Below are positions 1-8,639 of a DNA stretch of 64,000 nt, one piece after another (position 1 is the first letter of the stretch; each line of letters starts with the position of its first letter). The stretch is from CBDDEI01 sp965226775 (GTDB taxonomy: Bacteria; Chloroflexota; Dehalococcoidia; SHYD01). The translations under genes were made by a program, and so were the position numbers. The notes below the pieces were generated by a model that ran no database searches, was not told the origin of the DNA, and saw nothing but the letters and a program-made list of their open reading frames with translations. The stretch is from the NCBI GenBank assembly GCA_965226775.1, contig CBDDEI010000002.1:186001-250000 (forward strand), given 5' to 3'.

Positions 1-67
1 CCGCCTCTTGCGTGAACGCAGGATAGACTGGCAGAACACACTTATCACAAAGCGCAGCAGGCGTAAA

Positions 68-104
68 AACAGGTCGAAGCGCCCTTGGTGCGCTTCGACC
101 TGTT
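68..104 (-). terminator. Intrinsic terminator of the catabolic cluster
   Basis: A perfect 15-bp inverted repeat (68-82 and 90-104) with a 7-base loop begins three bases beyond the stop codon of the first amidohydrolase. Read on the minus strand the stem is followed by a T-run (complement of the A-run at 65-69). It is placed to end transcription of the minus-strand cluster. Confidence 0.9.
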
Positions 105-107
105 CAA

Positions 108-1205
108 TTACTCTGGTATGCCGTAGAGATTAGCTGGATTCGCTTCGAGGATATTCCTAACTACTTCAGAAGATAGGTCACCTTTTTTCTTTAGGGTTAG
201 TACGGCTTCTACCTCCGCAGAAACATCGGTGTGACCGTAATCCGTGCCGATTACCAGCGCTCGAGTACCGATATCAGGGTTTTCGACTAGCCGAGGGATG
301 TCGTCCGTGGTATAGCATGCTACATAGAGACGGTACTCATGCAGTAGGTCTTCCGGTAGGTCCTTTGATTCAGCACGGCGCCGTAGGTCCTTTAACAACC
401 AGGGAATCCACTCCGCGGCTGCCTCAAGGAACCCAATACGTAGTGTTGGAAACCGTAGCGGTAGTCCATTAGTAATTGTGCCGTGTAATACGCCCGCGAC
501 CGGGAAGACAAAGGGAAGGAAGCCGCGGCCAAAGGCGACATCCTTGCGAAGAAGTTCCGTCATCTCTGTGTTGCCGTTCCCTACATGAACGATAGCAGCC
601 ATGTTAAGCCGGACGACTTCTTCATAAAGTGGGTCGAAGTAACGGTCGTAGGTGGGCCTATCTCCCTCAAAAGGTCGCATGAAGACGCCAACAGCGCCGT
701 TATCGTGAGCAAATCGAAGTTGGTCTAAGGCGTCAGACATGCTCAACAGCGGGAGGGGACAAACCCATCGCACGCGGTCGCGATAATTCTTAGTGAGGTC
801 AGCGATCCACTGGTTGTATGCGCCGCAAAGTGCCACTTGAGTTGCTGCAACATCTGAGTAGGGCGATAGAAACATCGTAGGCTGGAGCACCTGCATATCC
901 ACGCCAAACTTATCCATATCAGCAATGCGCGCTTCCATATTCTCAAGCTCGAATGCGCCCTCAGTCGTGGCAACGTTACGCTCAGTCGGAATACCCAGCT
1001 CAAGGGCCCGCTGAGCGGTCACCACAGGTCGGATTCCGCTGGCGCCCGCGCCTAGCTGACGGATTTTGCCGTCAATCACTATGACTCGCTGACCCGTCTC
1101 CTCGTTCTTAAGTATGACAGGTTTGTATGCTTTATCGGAAGCGCTGACATACTCCCATGTTTTCTCAGTTTCAACTACATGAGCATCAGCATCTATCACT
1201 GCCAC
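108..1205 (-). CDS. Amidohydrolase (ACMSD/Amidohydro_2-like), paralog A
   Basis: A 365-residue metal-dependent hydrolase or decarboxylase of the amidohydrolase-2 superfamily, which includes ACMSD and resorcylate/carboxyvanillate decarboxylases. The N-terminal DADAH puts the metal-binding D-x-H at residues 7-9; a VHVGN segment and a C-terminal GTDYGHTD carrying the conserved Asp follow. The reading frame stays open 13 codons further upstream, but I choose the GTG at 1205: it has a strong GGGAGG five bases before it, and the protein then starts exactly like its two paralogs. It is the last gene before the terminator. The substrate cannot be read from sequence; the neighbouring hydroxylase and SDRs suggest a step in breakdown of a cyclic or carboxylated compound (inference). 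Confidence 0.88.
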   Translation of the reverse strand: MAVIDADAHVVETEKTWEYVSASDKAYKPVILKNEETGQRVIVIDGKIRQLGAGASGIRPVVTAQRALELGIPTERNVATTEGAFELENMEARIADMDKFGVDMQVLQPTMFLSPYSDVAATQVALCGAYNQWIADLTKNYRDRVRWVCPLPLLSMSDALDQLRFAHDNGAVGVFMRPFEGDRPTYDRYFDPLYEEVVRLNMAAIVHVGNGNTEMTELLRKDVAFGRGFLPFVFPVAGVLHGTITNGLPLRFPTLRIGFLEAAAEWIPWLLKDLRRRAESKDLPEDLLHEYRLYVACYTTDDIPRLVENPDIGTRALVIGTDYGHTDVSAEVEAVLTLKKKGDLSSEVVRNILEANPANLYGIPE

Positions 1206-1290
1206 AATTGACCTCCCTCTGTTATCCCGGGCCCAATAGAACATTCAGGGCACTAAATCTTGGAGATGCCCCATTCTAAATTTTCGCCAA

Positions 1291-2373
1291 TTAGTCTCCT
1301 ATGCCGTAAAACTTACGGGGATTGTCAAACAATACCTTCTGGAGGATCTCCGGTGCGACCTTCCCGCTAGTTTGCAGGTTGCGAAGCGCCTCGATTTCGC
1401 TTGAGTTGTCGGTATGCCCATAGTCCGTGCCGATCATCAACCCGTCTTCCGCCCCTTGGCTTACGAGGTAAGGGATATCGTCATCAGTCTGACAAGACAC
1501 GTACATCCGTGCATCTCGCATGATGTTTTCAGGGACGTCGTATCCAAAGGCGGGGAAGCGCCGCTTAACGTCATTAAGAATGTAGGGTAACCATGAAGCA
1601 GTACACTCAACTACCCCAAACCTCAGTTCGGGGAAGCGCTCCCATATCCCATTTAAGAGCCAACTGTGAAAGGCGCCGACAGTCTGCAGGGAAAGAGACC
1701 ACACACCTGAGGGCATGCGGGCAGGACCGCTCAGGAACTCCGACACATACGGGTTAGAATTGCCCACATGCACTACGATGGGCATGTTAAGACGGCTCGC
1801 CTCTTCATAGAGAGGGAAAAAGTAGGAATCGTGAAGCAAGTATTCACCCTCAATGGCTCGTACAAAAATTGCACAAGCGCCGTTTTGCTTGGCAAACTGT
1901 AGTTGCTCAATGGCATGAGGAATGCTCAATAAAGGAAGCACCGCAGACCATCGTAAACGATTGTTGCTCCTTTTCCAGATGTCTGCCATCCAGCGATTCC
2001 AGCCCCAACAAATGGGAATCTCCACTTCAGGCCTATCCGCTACCCTGCGGATAAAGATGGTGGAGTGCAAGACCTGAATGTCCACACCCAATTCATCCAT
2101 ATGCTGCAAGCGAGCTTCTACGTTCTCTACTGAACGTGTTTCTTCAGTGGTAACTACATTCCGGCCTGATTTCTCAGTAAAGTCGTGTAGGCGCTCCTCC
2201 GTAAGTACTGCCCGGGCAAGGCCACGAACCTTTCCCTCTACCAGCCAGTAGGCGGTTGAAGCATTTTCAGAAGGCTTTACAAGACTTGGACGATATTTTT
2301 GATCTGCCTTGTCCATGAAATCCCACGTCAGCTCAGACTCGACCACATGGGCGTCAGCATCGATAGTAATCAC
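1291..2373 (-). CDS. Amidohydrolase (ACMSD/Amidohydro_2-like), paralog B
   Basis: A 360-residue relative of the gene downstream, with the same DADAH metal motif at residues 5-9, a VHVGN segment and a GTDYGHTD near the C-terminus. The start is a GTG at 2373 preceded by AAGGA about 11 bases away. It lies 85 bases upstream of paralog A on the same strand. Differences from paralogs A and C are spread over the whole length, including the central substrate region, so the three copies look like diverged enzymes rather than recent duplicates. The family assignment is firm; the reaction (hydrolysis or non-oxidative decarboxylation) is not known. Confidence 0.88.
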   Translation of the reverse strand: MITIDADAHVVESELTWDFMDKADQKYRPSLVKPSENASTAYWLVEGKVRGLARAVLTEERLHDFTEKSGRNVVTTEETRSVENVEARLQHMDELGVDIQVLHSTIFIRRVADRPEVEIPICWGWNRWMADIWKRSNNRLRWSAVLPLLSIPHAIEQLQFAKQNGACAIFVRAIEGEYLLHDSYFFPLYEEASRLNMPIVVHVGNSNPYVSEFLSGPARMPSGVWSLSLQTVGAFHSWLLNGIWERFPELRFGVVECTASWLPYILNDVKRRFPAFGYDVPENIMRDARMYVSCQTDDDIPYLVSQGAEDGLMIGTDYGHTDNSSEIEALRNLQTSGKVAPEILQKVLFDNPRKFYGIGD

Positions 2374-2583
2374 TGCAGCACATCCTTTCAGACTTAAGGG
2401 AAGTTACACTTCCCACTCTCCCACTTAATTAACTCCCCCAACTCAACCTAAGAACTAAGCAGATAGGGACCAAGGAACAAGACACAAGTGAATTGGAGTC
2501 TCGGAAGATTTCTGATTGCCAACAAATACTCCTCCTTACTACAGGATTTCAAGAGCGCTACGCTCTGGGCAATCCTAGGCTGT

Positions 2584-2853
2584 TCAGGATAAGCCACCAC
2601 TAATCGCGGGTAGAAATGTGACTTCGCTGTTCTCCCCAACAGATTCTGCCAAGCCCATCTCGCTTTCCCGTCCGTCAATAAAAGCCGCAATAAACGGTAC
2701 TAGACGATCATCCTGGATGAGGCGGTCTCTGAAGCCGGGATAACGCTGCTCCAATGATGTGACCACCTGACGTACTGTGCTTCCTGGGACAGTTACGTGC
2801 TCAGCCCCTCCTGTCAGATCTTGCATTAGGCTTGGAATCCACACCACCGGCAT
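2584..2853 (-). CDS. MoaD/ThiS-like ubiquitin-fold sulfur carrier
   Basis: An 89-residue protein with the features of the MoaD/ThiS beta-grasp family: an LTGG turn near residue 13, a central TVRQVVTSLEQRYPGF helix region, a hydrophobic FLPAISGG end, and the C-terminal Gly-Gly whose thiocarboxylate donates sulfur in molybdopterin synthesis. Two residues (LS) follow the GG, whereas classical MoaD ends at GG, so processing or a non-canonical role is possible. Its start lies three bases after the stop codon of the molybdenum hydroxylase large subunit, so it is clearly in that operon. It may serve cofactor supply or maturation of that enzyme (inference). The 210 bases after it hold no convincing gene. 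Confidence 0.75.
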   Translation of the reverse strand: MPVVWIPSLMQDLTGGAEHVTVPGSTVRQVVTSLEQRYPGFRDRLIQDDRLVPFIAAFIDGRESEMGLAESVGENSEVTFLPAISGGLS

Positions 2854-2856
2854 GGG

Positions 2857-5145
2857 TTATTTGCCCTCAATCCGCTCTTGTTCCCAAAGCGCCTCAAGAA
2901 CATCCCCAGGCGTCATAGGCATTTCCATCAAGCGAATGCCTACAGCAGCTTCTATAGCGCTTCCTATGGCTGCCAACGGAGCAATAATCGGTAGCTCCCC
3001 CACGCCCTTAGCCCCGTAAGGATGGTTGCCACCGGGAAACTCCAGCACAACTGTATCGATCATCGGGACATCCAGGCTTGTCGGCATCCGATAGTCAAGA
3101 AAACTGGAGTTGAGCATCTGGCCCTTACTATCAAAGAAGTAGCCTTCATGGAGTGCCCAGCCTATTCCTTGTACCGCGCCTCCTTGAATCTGTCCTTCCA
3201 CGTAGCTCGGATGAATGGCCTGGCCAACGTCCTCGAGAGCGGTAAAGCGAGTCACTTGGACTTTGCCCGTCTCCGGGTCTACCTCAACATCCACGATGTT
3301 CACTGCGAAGGCTTCGCCGCCTCCGGTCGCCATGAGCGTAGCCTGTCCAGCGATAGGCCCACCCGTGGAGTTCAGTCTTGCGGCTAGCTCCTTAAACGTC
3401 ATTCGGCGCTCAGGATTTTCTGTAGAACTGAAAACACCATCAGTAAAGTCAACAACGTCCTCGCTAGCTTCCCAGATCTTGGCGGCACGCCTGCGCATTT
3501 GCAGAACCACATCCTGTGCAGCTTGATAAGCAGAATGTCCCACTTTGAAAGCCGTACTGCTGCCTACGGTGGCTCCCGTAAACCCGATACTATCTGTATC
3601 TACTACAGTAGGATGCACGTCTTCCGCGGGTATTCCTAAGACTTCAGCGGCTTGCATAGCAGCTGCAGGGCGAGTCCCGCCTATATCCACAGAACCTTCA
3701 GTAAGACTCACCTGGCCATCAGCGTGCACACTGAGGAAGCAGCTACTCTGGCCGCCTCCGGTGTGCCAGCTAGCAAAGGCAACGCCTCTTCCTTGATTAG
3801 GACCCGTTAGGGGAGCAAGGTAATGAGGATGTTGAATAGCAGCTTCCAAAACAGCTATTGAAGAGCTATCTTCGTGACGAACACCATCCAGGCCGCGGTC
3901 ACCTTCCTTTACCGCATTACGTATGCGGAACTCCAGAGGGTCCAGCTCGAGCCTTTTGGCAAGCTCGTCCATGACTTGTTCGATTCCGTAGGATGCTTGC
4001 GGGGCCCCAGGCGCCCGGTAGGGAGCAACCTTCGGTTTATTGACCACAACGTCGTAGCCGTCAATGAGGGCGTGTTCAAAATTGTAGAGAGCGATGGTAT
4101 TCATACCCGCTCCTACAGGGGATCCCGGATAGGCACCAGCCTCGTAGGCTAGCATCATTGTAGCCGCGGTCAGCGTGCCATCCCTACGCGCCCCAATTTT
4201 TATCTGCATGTAGGACCCAGCCGCAGCTCCCGTGGCTTCAAAGTCTTCCTTCCGCGTCATGACCAGCTTAACCGGCCGGCCAGTTCGCTTTGAAAGGAGT
4301 GCCGCAACGGGCTCAATATATGCAGGAACCTTCCCGCCAAAGCCGCCGCCAATCTCCAAAGGCACAACTTTGATTTGGGAGGTGGGGTGTTTCAATACTT
4401 GAGCTACCTGATCACGAATCCGGAATGTGCCTTGGCTACTGCACCAAATAGTGATGAAGTCGTCTGAATTCCACATGGCGGTCGCATTATGCAGTTCAAT
4501 GTAGCCTTGGTGGACAGTAGCTGTCTTAAACTCACGCTCAACGATAACATCCGCTTCCCTGAAGCCTTGTTCTACATCTCCGCGCTTTATTTGGAAGTGA
4601 TTGGCGATATTACTGGACACGCCTGTATCCGTTTTTTGTCCTTGGCCTAACGTCCGAGTTGTAAGTAGTGGGTGAAGTAGAGGAGCACCATCGGCCATCG
4701 CCTCTTGAGCCGTCATAACGGGAGGCAAGACCTCGTAGTCCACTTTAATTAGCTTCACCGCTTCGTCGGCCGCATGAGCAGTAGTAGCTGCAACAGCGGC
4801 TACTGCATGACCCGTGTACAGGACTTTGTCTCTAGCCAATACGTTGCTTCCAGGAATGGTCGGGGGCACTACGCTTTCCCCTAAAGCCTCCTCGCGGCTT
4901 GCAGGAGCCTGCAGATCTTGACCAGTTACAATACCGCGAACGCCGGGAAAAGCGAGCGCGTCGCTTATGTCGATGGAGCGAATGATTGCGTGTGCGTATG
5001 GACTCCTTAGGATAGCCCCGAAGAGCGTTCCTGGAAGTTTGAAGTCGTGACCGTAGATGGCCTGACCAGTAACTTTTTCGGGACCATCGTGACGAATTGG
5101 ACGAGTACCGACAACCTTAAGGCTACGCCTTTGGGTTATGGCCAT
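2857..5145 (-). CDS. Xanthine dehydrogenase-family molybdopterin-binding subunit
   Basis: The 762-residue catalytic subunit of a molybdenum hydroxylase. It has the aldehyde oxidase/xanthine dehydrogenase a/b hammerhead domain (about residues 20-140), then the molybdopterin-binding domain with GGGFGGK at 266-272, a PYRAPGAPQ loop near 374-383, and the C-terminal GVGE whose Glu (about 717) is the catalytic base in this family. The AYRCSFR active-site motif of aerobic CO dehydrogenase is absent, so this is a hydroxylase of organic substrates rather than CoxL. It overlaps the 2Fe-2S gene by 23 bases and is followed at once by a MoaD-like gene. It would hydroxylate a C-H bond, passing electrons to 2Fe-2S and FAD subunits. 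Substrate unknown. Confidence 0.93.
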   Translation of the reverse strand: MAITQRRSLKVVGTRPIRHDGPEKVTGQAIYGHDFKLPGTLFGAILRSPYAHAIIRSIDISDALAFPGVRGIVTGQDLQAPASREEALGESVVPPTIPGSNVLARDKVLYTGHAVAAVAATTAHAADEAVKLIKVDYEVLPPVMTAQEAMADGAPLLHPLLTTRTLGQGQKTDTGVSSNIANHFQIKRGDVEQGFREADVIVEREFKTATVHQGYIELHNATAMWNSDDFITIWCSSQGTFRIRDQVAQVLKHPTSQIKVVPLEIGGGFGGKVPAYIEPVAALLSKRTGRPVKLVMTRKEDFEATGAAAGSYMQIKIGARRDGTLTAATMMLAYEAGAYPGSPVGAGMNTIALYNFEHALIDGYDVVVNKPKVAPYRAPGAPQASYGIEQVMDELAKRLELDPLEFRIRNAVKEGDRGLDGVRHEDSSSIAVLEAAIQHPHYLAPLTGPNQGRGVAFASWHTGGGQSSCFLSVHADGQVSLTEGSVDIGGTRPAAAMQAAEVLGIPAEDVHPTVVDTDSIGFTGATVGSSTAFKVGHSAYQAAQDVVLQMRRRAAKIWEASEDVVDFTDGVFSSTENPERRMTFKELAARLNSTGGPIAGQATLMATGGGEAFAVNIVDVEVDPETGKVQVTRFTALEDVGQAIHPSYVEGQIQGGAVQGIGWALHEGYFFDSKGQMLNSSFLDYRMPTSLDVPMIDTVVLEFPGGNHPYGAKGVGELPIIAPLAAIGSAIEAAVGIRLMEMPMTPGDVLEALWEQERIEGK

Positions 5146-5617
5146 TTTGTGCCTCCATAGCTTCCGCAGCTGTCATTACAGCGCGAATAATCTTGTCGTA
5201 CCCGGTGCAGCGACAAAGGTTGCCCGCTAGCCAGTGACGCAGGCGTTCCTCTGTAGGATGAGGTTCCTGGTCGAGTAAGGCCTTTGATGCCATGATGAAT
5301 CCTGGCGTACACACTCCACACTGCAGGGCAGCTTCTTCTAGAAAACTCCATTGCAGTGGGTGCACTGCTTGCGGAGTAGCAAGGCCTTCTATAGTCTGCA
5401 CGTGCTTCCCTTGAATTTCAGCAGCCAGGACGAGACAGGAATCTACAAGCTGTCCATCAAGGATGACACTGCAGGCTCCACAATTCCCGTCGTTGCAACC
5501 TTCCTTAGTACCGGTCAACTCCAGGCCGTCACGTAGTACTTCCAGTAGGCTATGCCACGCTTCACAAAGAAACTCTACTTCTTCCTGGTTAATTGTTGCT
5601 TGAACTTGAATCTTCAT
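5123..5617 (-). CDS. 2Fe-2S subunit of molybdenum hydroxylase
   Basis: A 164-residue small subunit with both iron-sulfur modules of the family. The plant-ferredoxin-type cluster is held by Cys41, Cys46, Cys49 and Cys61; the helical second cluster by Cys100, Cys103, Cys135 and Cys137 (CGVC...CRC). It overlaps the large subunit by 23 bases and the FAD subunit by 4 bases (ATGA), so the three chains are translationally coupled in the order FAD, FeS, Mo. Length and motif spacing match CoxS/XdhC-type subunits. It carries electrons from the molybdenum site to FAD. Confidence 0.95.
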   Translation of the reverse strand: MKIQVQATINQEEVEFLCEAWHSLLEVLRDGLELTGTKEGCNDGNCGACSVILDGQLVDSCLVLAAEIQGKHVQTIEGLATPQAVHPLQWSFLEEAALQCGVCTPGFIMASKALLDQEPHPTEERLRHWLAGNLCRCTGYDKIIRAVMTAAEAMEAQNGHNPKA

Positions 5618-6498
5618 ATCCCACTCCCAGTGTGGGCCCTTCTAATAGCCCCTTCTAGCGCTCTTCTTGTCAGCACTCTAACCAAGTGCCTCCGCTGATC
5701 CGCAGTCCCTCTCATATCTGAAATCGGTCGAGAAGCAGCCATTGCCTCGTCAGCGGCTTCCCGTAGAGTTGCGTCATCAGCCGCACGACCCACCAGAGCC
5801 GTTTCTGCCTCCTTCACGTAAAGGGGGGTAGGAGCAACGGAGGCGAGTGCAACACGTGCCGCCACTATGGTTTTTCCATCCCCATTCAACGTCACGGATG
5901 CGCCTACGCCTGCCACAGCTATGTCCATTTCGTTTCGCGGAATGAAGCGCAAGTAGTGGCTTCCAGATTCTGGCGCCGGTAGTGGAATTCGTACGTGCAC
6001 TAAAAGTTCACCATCCTCAAGCACGCTTCGGCCTGGCCCCACGCAGAAATCGCTCACTGGTATGGTCCGTATCCCACTAGGGCCTGCAATGGTACATTGA
6101 GCATCTAGCACTATTAGGGAAGGAATACAATCAGCGCTAGGGGCTGCATTACATAGGTTGCCCCCCACGCTCGCTCTGTTTTGTATCTGGATGCTGCCTA
6201 TCATCGCTGCAGAATCAACAAGCGCTGGATAGTAGCGAGCGATTTCTGGGTGCTCGTACACACGCTGGCAAGAAACCGCTGCACCCAGAACTACGCCTTC
6301 CTCAGGGTTGAAGGAAAGCTCGTTCATTTCCGGGATCGGCTTTATGTCCACTATCCGATCGATCTCTCGCCGGTCTCCGCGTAGCTGAACCAGGATATCG
6401 GTGCCCCCCACAAGGGACCGAGCTCGTACATCCTTTTCGTTCAGCAGACCCACGGCCTCGTCTATGTTGTGTGCTGCCACATATTCAAATGGGTGCAC
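5614..6498 (-). CDS. FAD-binding subunit of molybdenum hydroxylase
   Basis: A 294-residue medium subunit of the CoxM/XdhB type. The N-terminal LVGGTD and the ASVGGNLCNAAPSAD segment are the two FAD-pyrophosphate-binding loops of this family; the C-terminal part is the CO dehydrogenase flavoprotein C-domain. It is the first gene of the three-subunit set and overlaps the 2Fe-2S gene by 4 bases. It passes electrons from the FeS clusters to an acceptor, probably the quinone pool or NAD, not identifiable here. The 84 bases upstream separate it from an SDR gene on the same strand. Confidence 0.93.
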   Translation of the reverse strand: MHPFEYVAAHNIDEAVGLLNEKDVRARSLVGGTDILVQLRGDRREIDRIVDIKPIPEMNELSFNPEEGVVLGAAVSCQRVYEHPEIARYYPALVDSAAMIGSIQIQNRASVGGNLCNAAPSADCIPSLIVLDAQCTIAGPSGIRTIPVSDFCVGPGRSVLEDGELLVHVRIPLPAPESGSHYLRFIPRNEMDIAVAGVGASVTLNGDGKTIVAARVALASVAPTPLYVKEAETALVGRAADDATLREAADEAMAASRPISDMRGTADQRRHLVRVLTRRALEGAIRRAHTGSGI

Positions 6499-6582
6499 TA
6501 GTTTCTCCTTAGTGCTTCAGATGAAGCGTATTGGGTTCGTTTGCCCATGCTCCTCGAAACGTCCTTTATCGAGATGCGTCCA

Positions 6583-7386
6583 TTAGCCCATGTACGAGCC
6601 ACCATCTACCGAAATAGTCTGTCCACTGATAAAGTCGCTAGCTGGGGACACGAGGAACAAGACGATGCCCGTTAGATCTTCAGGCACTTCTACGCGGCGG
6701 ATAGCGCGGATTGCTACGCCGGAGAGCCGTCCAGAGGCAAGGCCAGTATCTATGGTTGACTGGTTCCTCTGGAGCACGTCCTGAGTGACTTCATCCTCAC
6801 TCATGGTGCCGCCGGGAGCTACCCCGTTCACGGTGATATTAAACTTTCCAAGGTCTCTAGCTAGTCCTCTTGTTATCCCCACAACGGCAGCCTTTGAAAC
6901 CATGTAGGGACCGAACGCCGACAGGCCCTGTAGAGCGGTCGTGGATGAAATATTGACAATCTTCCCGTAGTTTTGTTCCTTCATATAGGGAACAACCGCT
7001 TTGCAACAAAGGAATACACCACGGACGTTAACGTCCATTACTTTGTCCCAGTTGTCTACGGTCATGTCTTCTAGGCTGCCCGGAGGCGTGGGTATAGTCT
7101 TGAAGATAGCGGCGTTGTTCACTATGCCATCAATGCGTCCACCAAACCGGTCAGCCGCTTCTTTGGCCATGTTCATCACTTGGGCTTCATCAGAAACATC
7201 CGCCTTAAAGGGAACGGCCTGACCCTCGGTTTGCCGGATTTCCTCGGCCACCTGCTCCGCTGCGGGCCCGTCCTGATCGACGACCAAAATCCGTGCACCT
7301 TCTTCGGCCATCCCTTTGCTATACGCCTTACCGAGGCCGTGGCCGCCGCCAGTTACAATTATTACCCGATCCTGAAGCATTGCCAT
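6583..7386 (-). CDS. Short-chain dehydrogenase/reductase, copy 1
   Basis: A 267-residue classical SDR. The nucleotide-binding TGGGHGLG is at residues 12-19, NNAA at 90-93, and the catalytic Ser (NISS, about 147-148), Tyr161 and Lys165 (YMVSK) are intact. The C-terminal SPASDFISGQTISVDGGSYMG is typical. It is a close sister of the next gene upstream, sharing long runs around the active site; the main difference is a 7-residue-shorter loop after NNAA. It probably oxidises an alcohol or reduces a ketone produced in the pathway encoded around it (inference). Confidence 0.92.
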   Translation of the reverse strand: MAMLQDRVIIVTGGGHGLGKAYSKGMAEEGARILVVDQDGPAAEQVAEEIRQTEGQAVPFKADVSDEAQVMNMAKEAADRFGGRIDGIVNNAAIFKTIPTPPGSLEDMTVDNWDKVMDVNVRGVFLCCKAVVPYMKEQNYGKIVNISSTTALQGLSAFGPYMVSKAAVVGITRGLARDLGKFNITVNGVAPGGTMSEDEVTQDVLQRNQSTIDTGLASGRLSGVAIRAIRRVEVPEDLTGIVLFLVSPASDFISGQTISVDGGSYMG

Positions 7387-7455
7387 TTCCTAATCTCTCC
7401 TTATGAACTCGGACCAGTCAACTGCAAATCCCTGCTACCAGCCGCAGCGACTTCT

Positions 7456-8280
7456 TTACCCCATGTATGAGCCGCCATCAACAGCGACGGTTTGTCCACT
7501 AATGAAGTCGCTGGCGCCCGACATGAAGAACATTACTAAGCCCATGAGATCTTCGGACGTCTCTACGCGGCGGATAGCGCGGATTGCTATGCCGGAGAGC
7601 CGCCCGCTAAGCCCGGCATCTAGGGACTTCTGCTGTTGTTGGAGGATCTCGTCGGTTACTACGTCGTCACTCATGGTTCCGCCAGGGGCGACGCTGTTAA
7701 CGGTGATGTTAAACTTGCCAAGGTCGCGTGCCAACCCGCGAGTAATGCCCACGACTGCGGCTTTCGACACCATGTAGGGACCAAAAGCACTGATACCTTG
7801 CAGAGCAGTGGTGGACGAAATGTTTACGATTTTGCCGTAGTTCTGAGCTTTCATGGTTGGGACAACGGCCTTGCAACAAAGAAAAACTCCTCTCACATTC
7901 ACCGCCATCACCATGTCCCATACCTCGGGTGTAGTTTCCTCGAGGGGGCTTGACTGGAGCGCGAACTGAGGACTGCCTCCTTGTGGTACTGCCTTCATTA
8001 CACCTGCATTGTTTACCAGGCCATCGATTCTGCCGCCAAACCGAGCGATAGCTTCCTTTGCCATAGCCTCTGTCTGAGCTTCATCTGAAATATCTACTTT
8101 CAGAGGGTAAGCTTCACCATTTGCCTTGCTTATCTCTTCAGCCACCCGTTCAGCGCCAGGGCCATCTATGTCTGTAACGAGCACGCGTGCCCCTTCCTTG
8201 GCCATGTTGATGGCGTAGACCCTCCCAAGACCATGACCGGCGCCGGTAACAATGATTACCCTATCTTGCAGCATTGGCAT
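7456..8280 (-). CDS. Short-chain dehydrogenase/reductase, copy 2
   Basis: A 274-residue SDR with TGAGHGLG at residues 12-19, NNAG, and the catalytic triad NISS/Tyr169/Lys173. It differs from the adjacent sister SDR mainly by a longer insertion after NNAG (about residues 97-118), which in SDRs lies near the substrate pocket, so the pair may act on different substrates. Tandem arrangement and strong similarity indicate gene duplication inside the cluster. Confidence 0.92.
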   Translation of the reverse strand: MPMLQDRVIIVTGAGHGLGRVYAINMAKEGARVLVTDIDGPGAERVAEEISKANGEAYPLKVDISDEAQTEAMAKEAIARFGGRIDGLVNNAGVMKAVPQGGSPQFALQSSPLEETTPEVWDMVMAVNVRGVFLCCKAVVPTMKAQNYGKIVNISSTTALQGISAFGPYMVSKAAVVGITRGLARDLGKFNITVNSVAPGGTMSDDVVTDEILQQQQKSLDAGLSGRLSGIAIRAIRRVETSEDLMGLVMFFMSGASDFISGQTVAVDGGSYMG

Positions 8281-8339
8281 AGTTTTTTTCCTTTACGTAT
8301 AGCGGCTAAGGCGCCTTTGGGTATAGGCAGAGCTATTCA

Positions 8340-8605
8340 TTAACACTTGCTCAAATCCGGTCAACTATAGCCTCGCCAGACATCGAGGGACCCCCCTGGA
8401 AATGAGGGCTCCCGTTTTACAAACGACAGAGAACCAACACTTAGGTTAGGTAAGACTCCGTTTGCAACGCAGGGCATCATTGTCCAGAGGTGCCCCTCAA
8501 CGCCATCCAAGAGCCCGTGCCGCTTTTTTACATCCAACTCCTCGCAATAGGCTCTCACCAACGTATCGATCTTGGTATCAGTGATTACCAGGAAGCTTGT
8601 CTTGC
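8340..8605 (-). pseudogene. Decayed C-terminus of a second SBP_bac_5 binding protein
   Basis: Translated on the minus strand this stretch aligns, without gaps, with the last ~85 residues of the intact binding protein just upstream: SFLVITDTKIDTLV matches NFLGIKDPKLDEFV, ELDVKKRHGLLDGVEGHLW matches ELNLEKRLEVLDALEEYLW, and the tail ends in SKC-stop in both. A TGA at 8361-8363 replaces the Trp codon of the intact copy, and the frame then continues PDLSKC to a TAA. Upstream of about 8606 similarity stops at an in-frame TAA. This is the 3' relic of a tandem duplicate, truncated at its 5' end and carrying a nonsense codon. Confidence 0.8.
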
Positions 8606-8639
8606 TTTGTACTTTTCTTTATACCGTATTCTCTAATCC

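Noticed and set aside
2448..2690. 80-codon minus-strand frame
   Set aside because: It overlaps the MoaD-like gene in another frame and lacks a ribosome site and protein-like pattern.
2857..6498. Aerobic CO dehydrogenase (coxMSL)
   Set aside because: Subunit order fits, but the large subunit lacks the AYRCSFR active-site loop and has PYRAPGAPQ instead.
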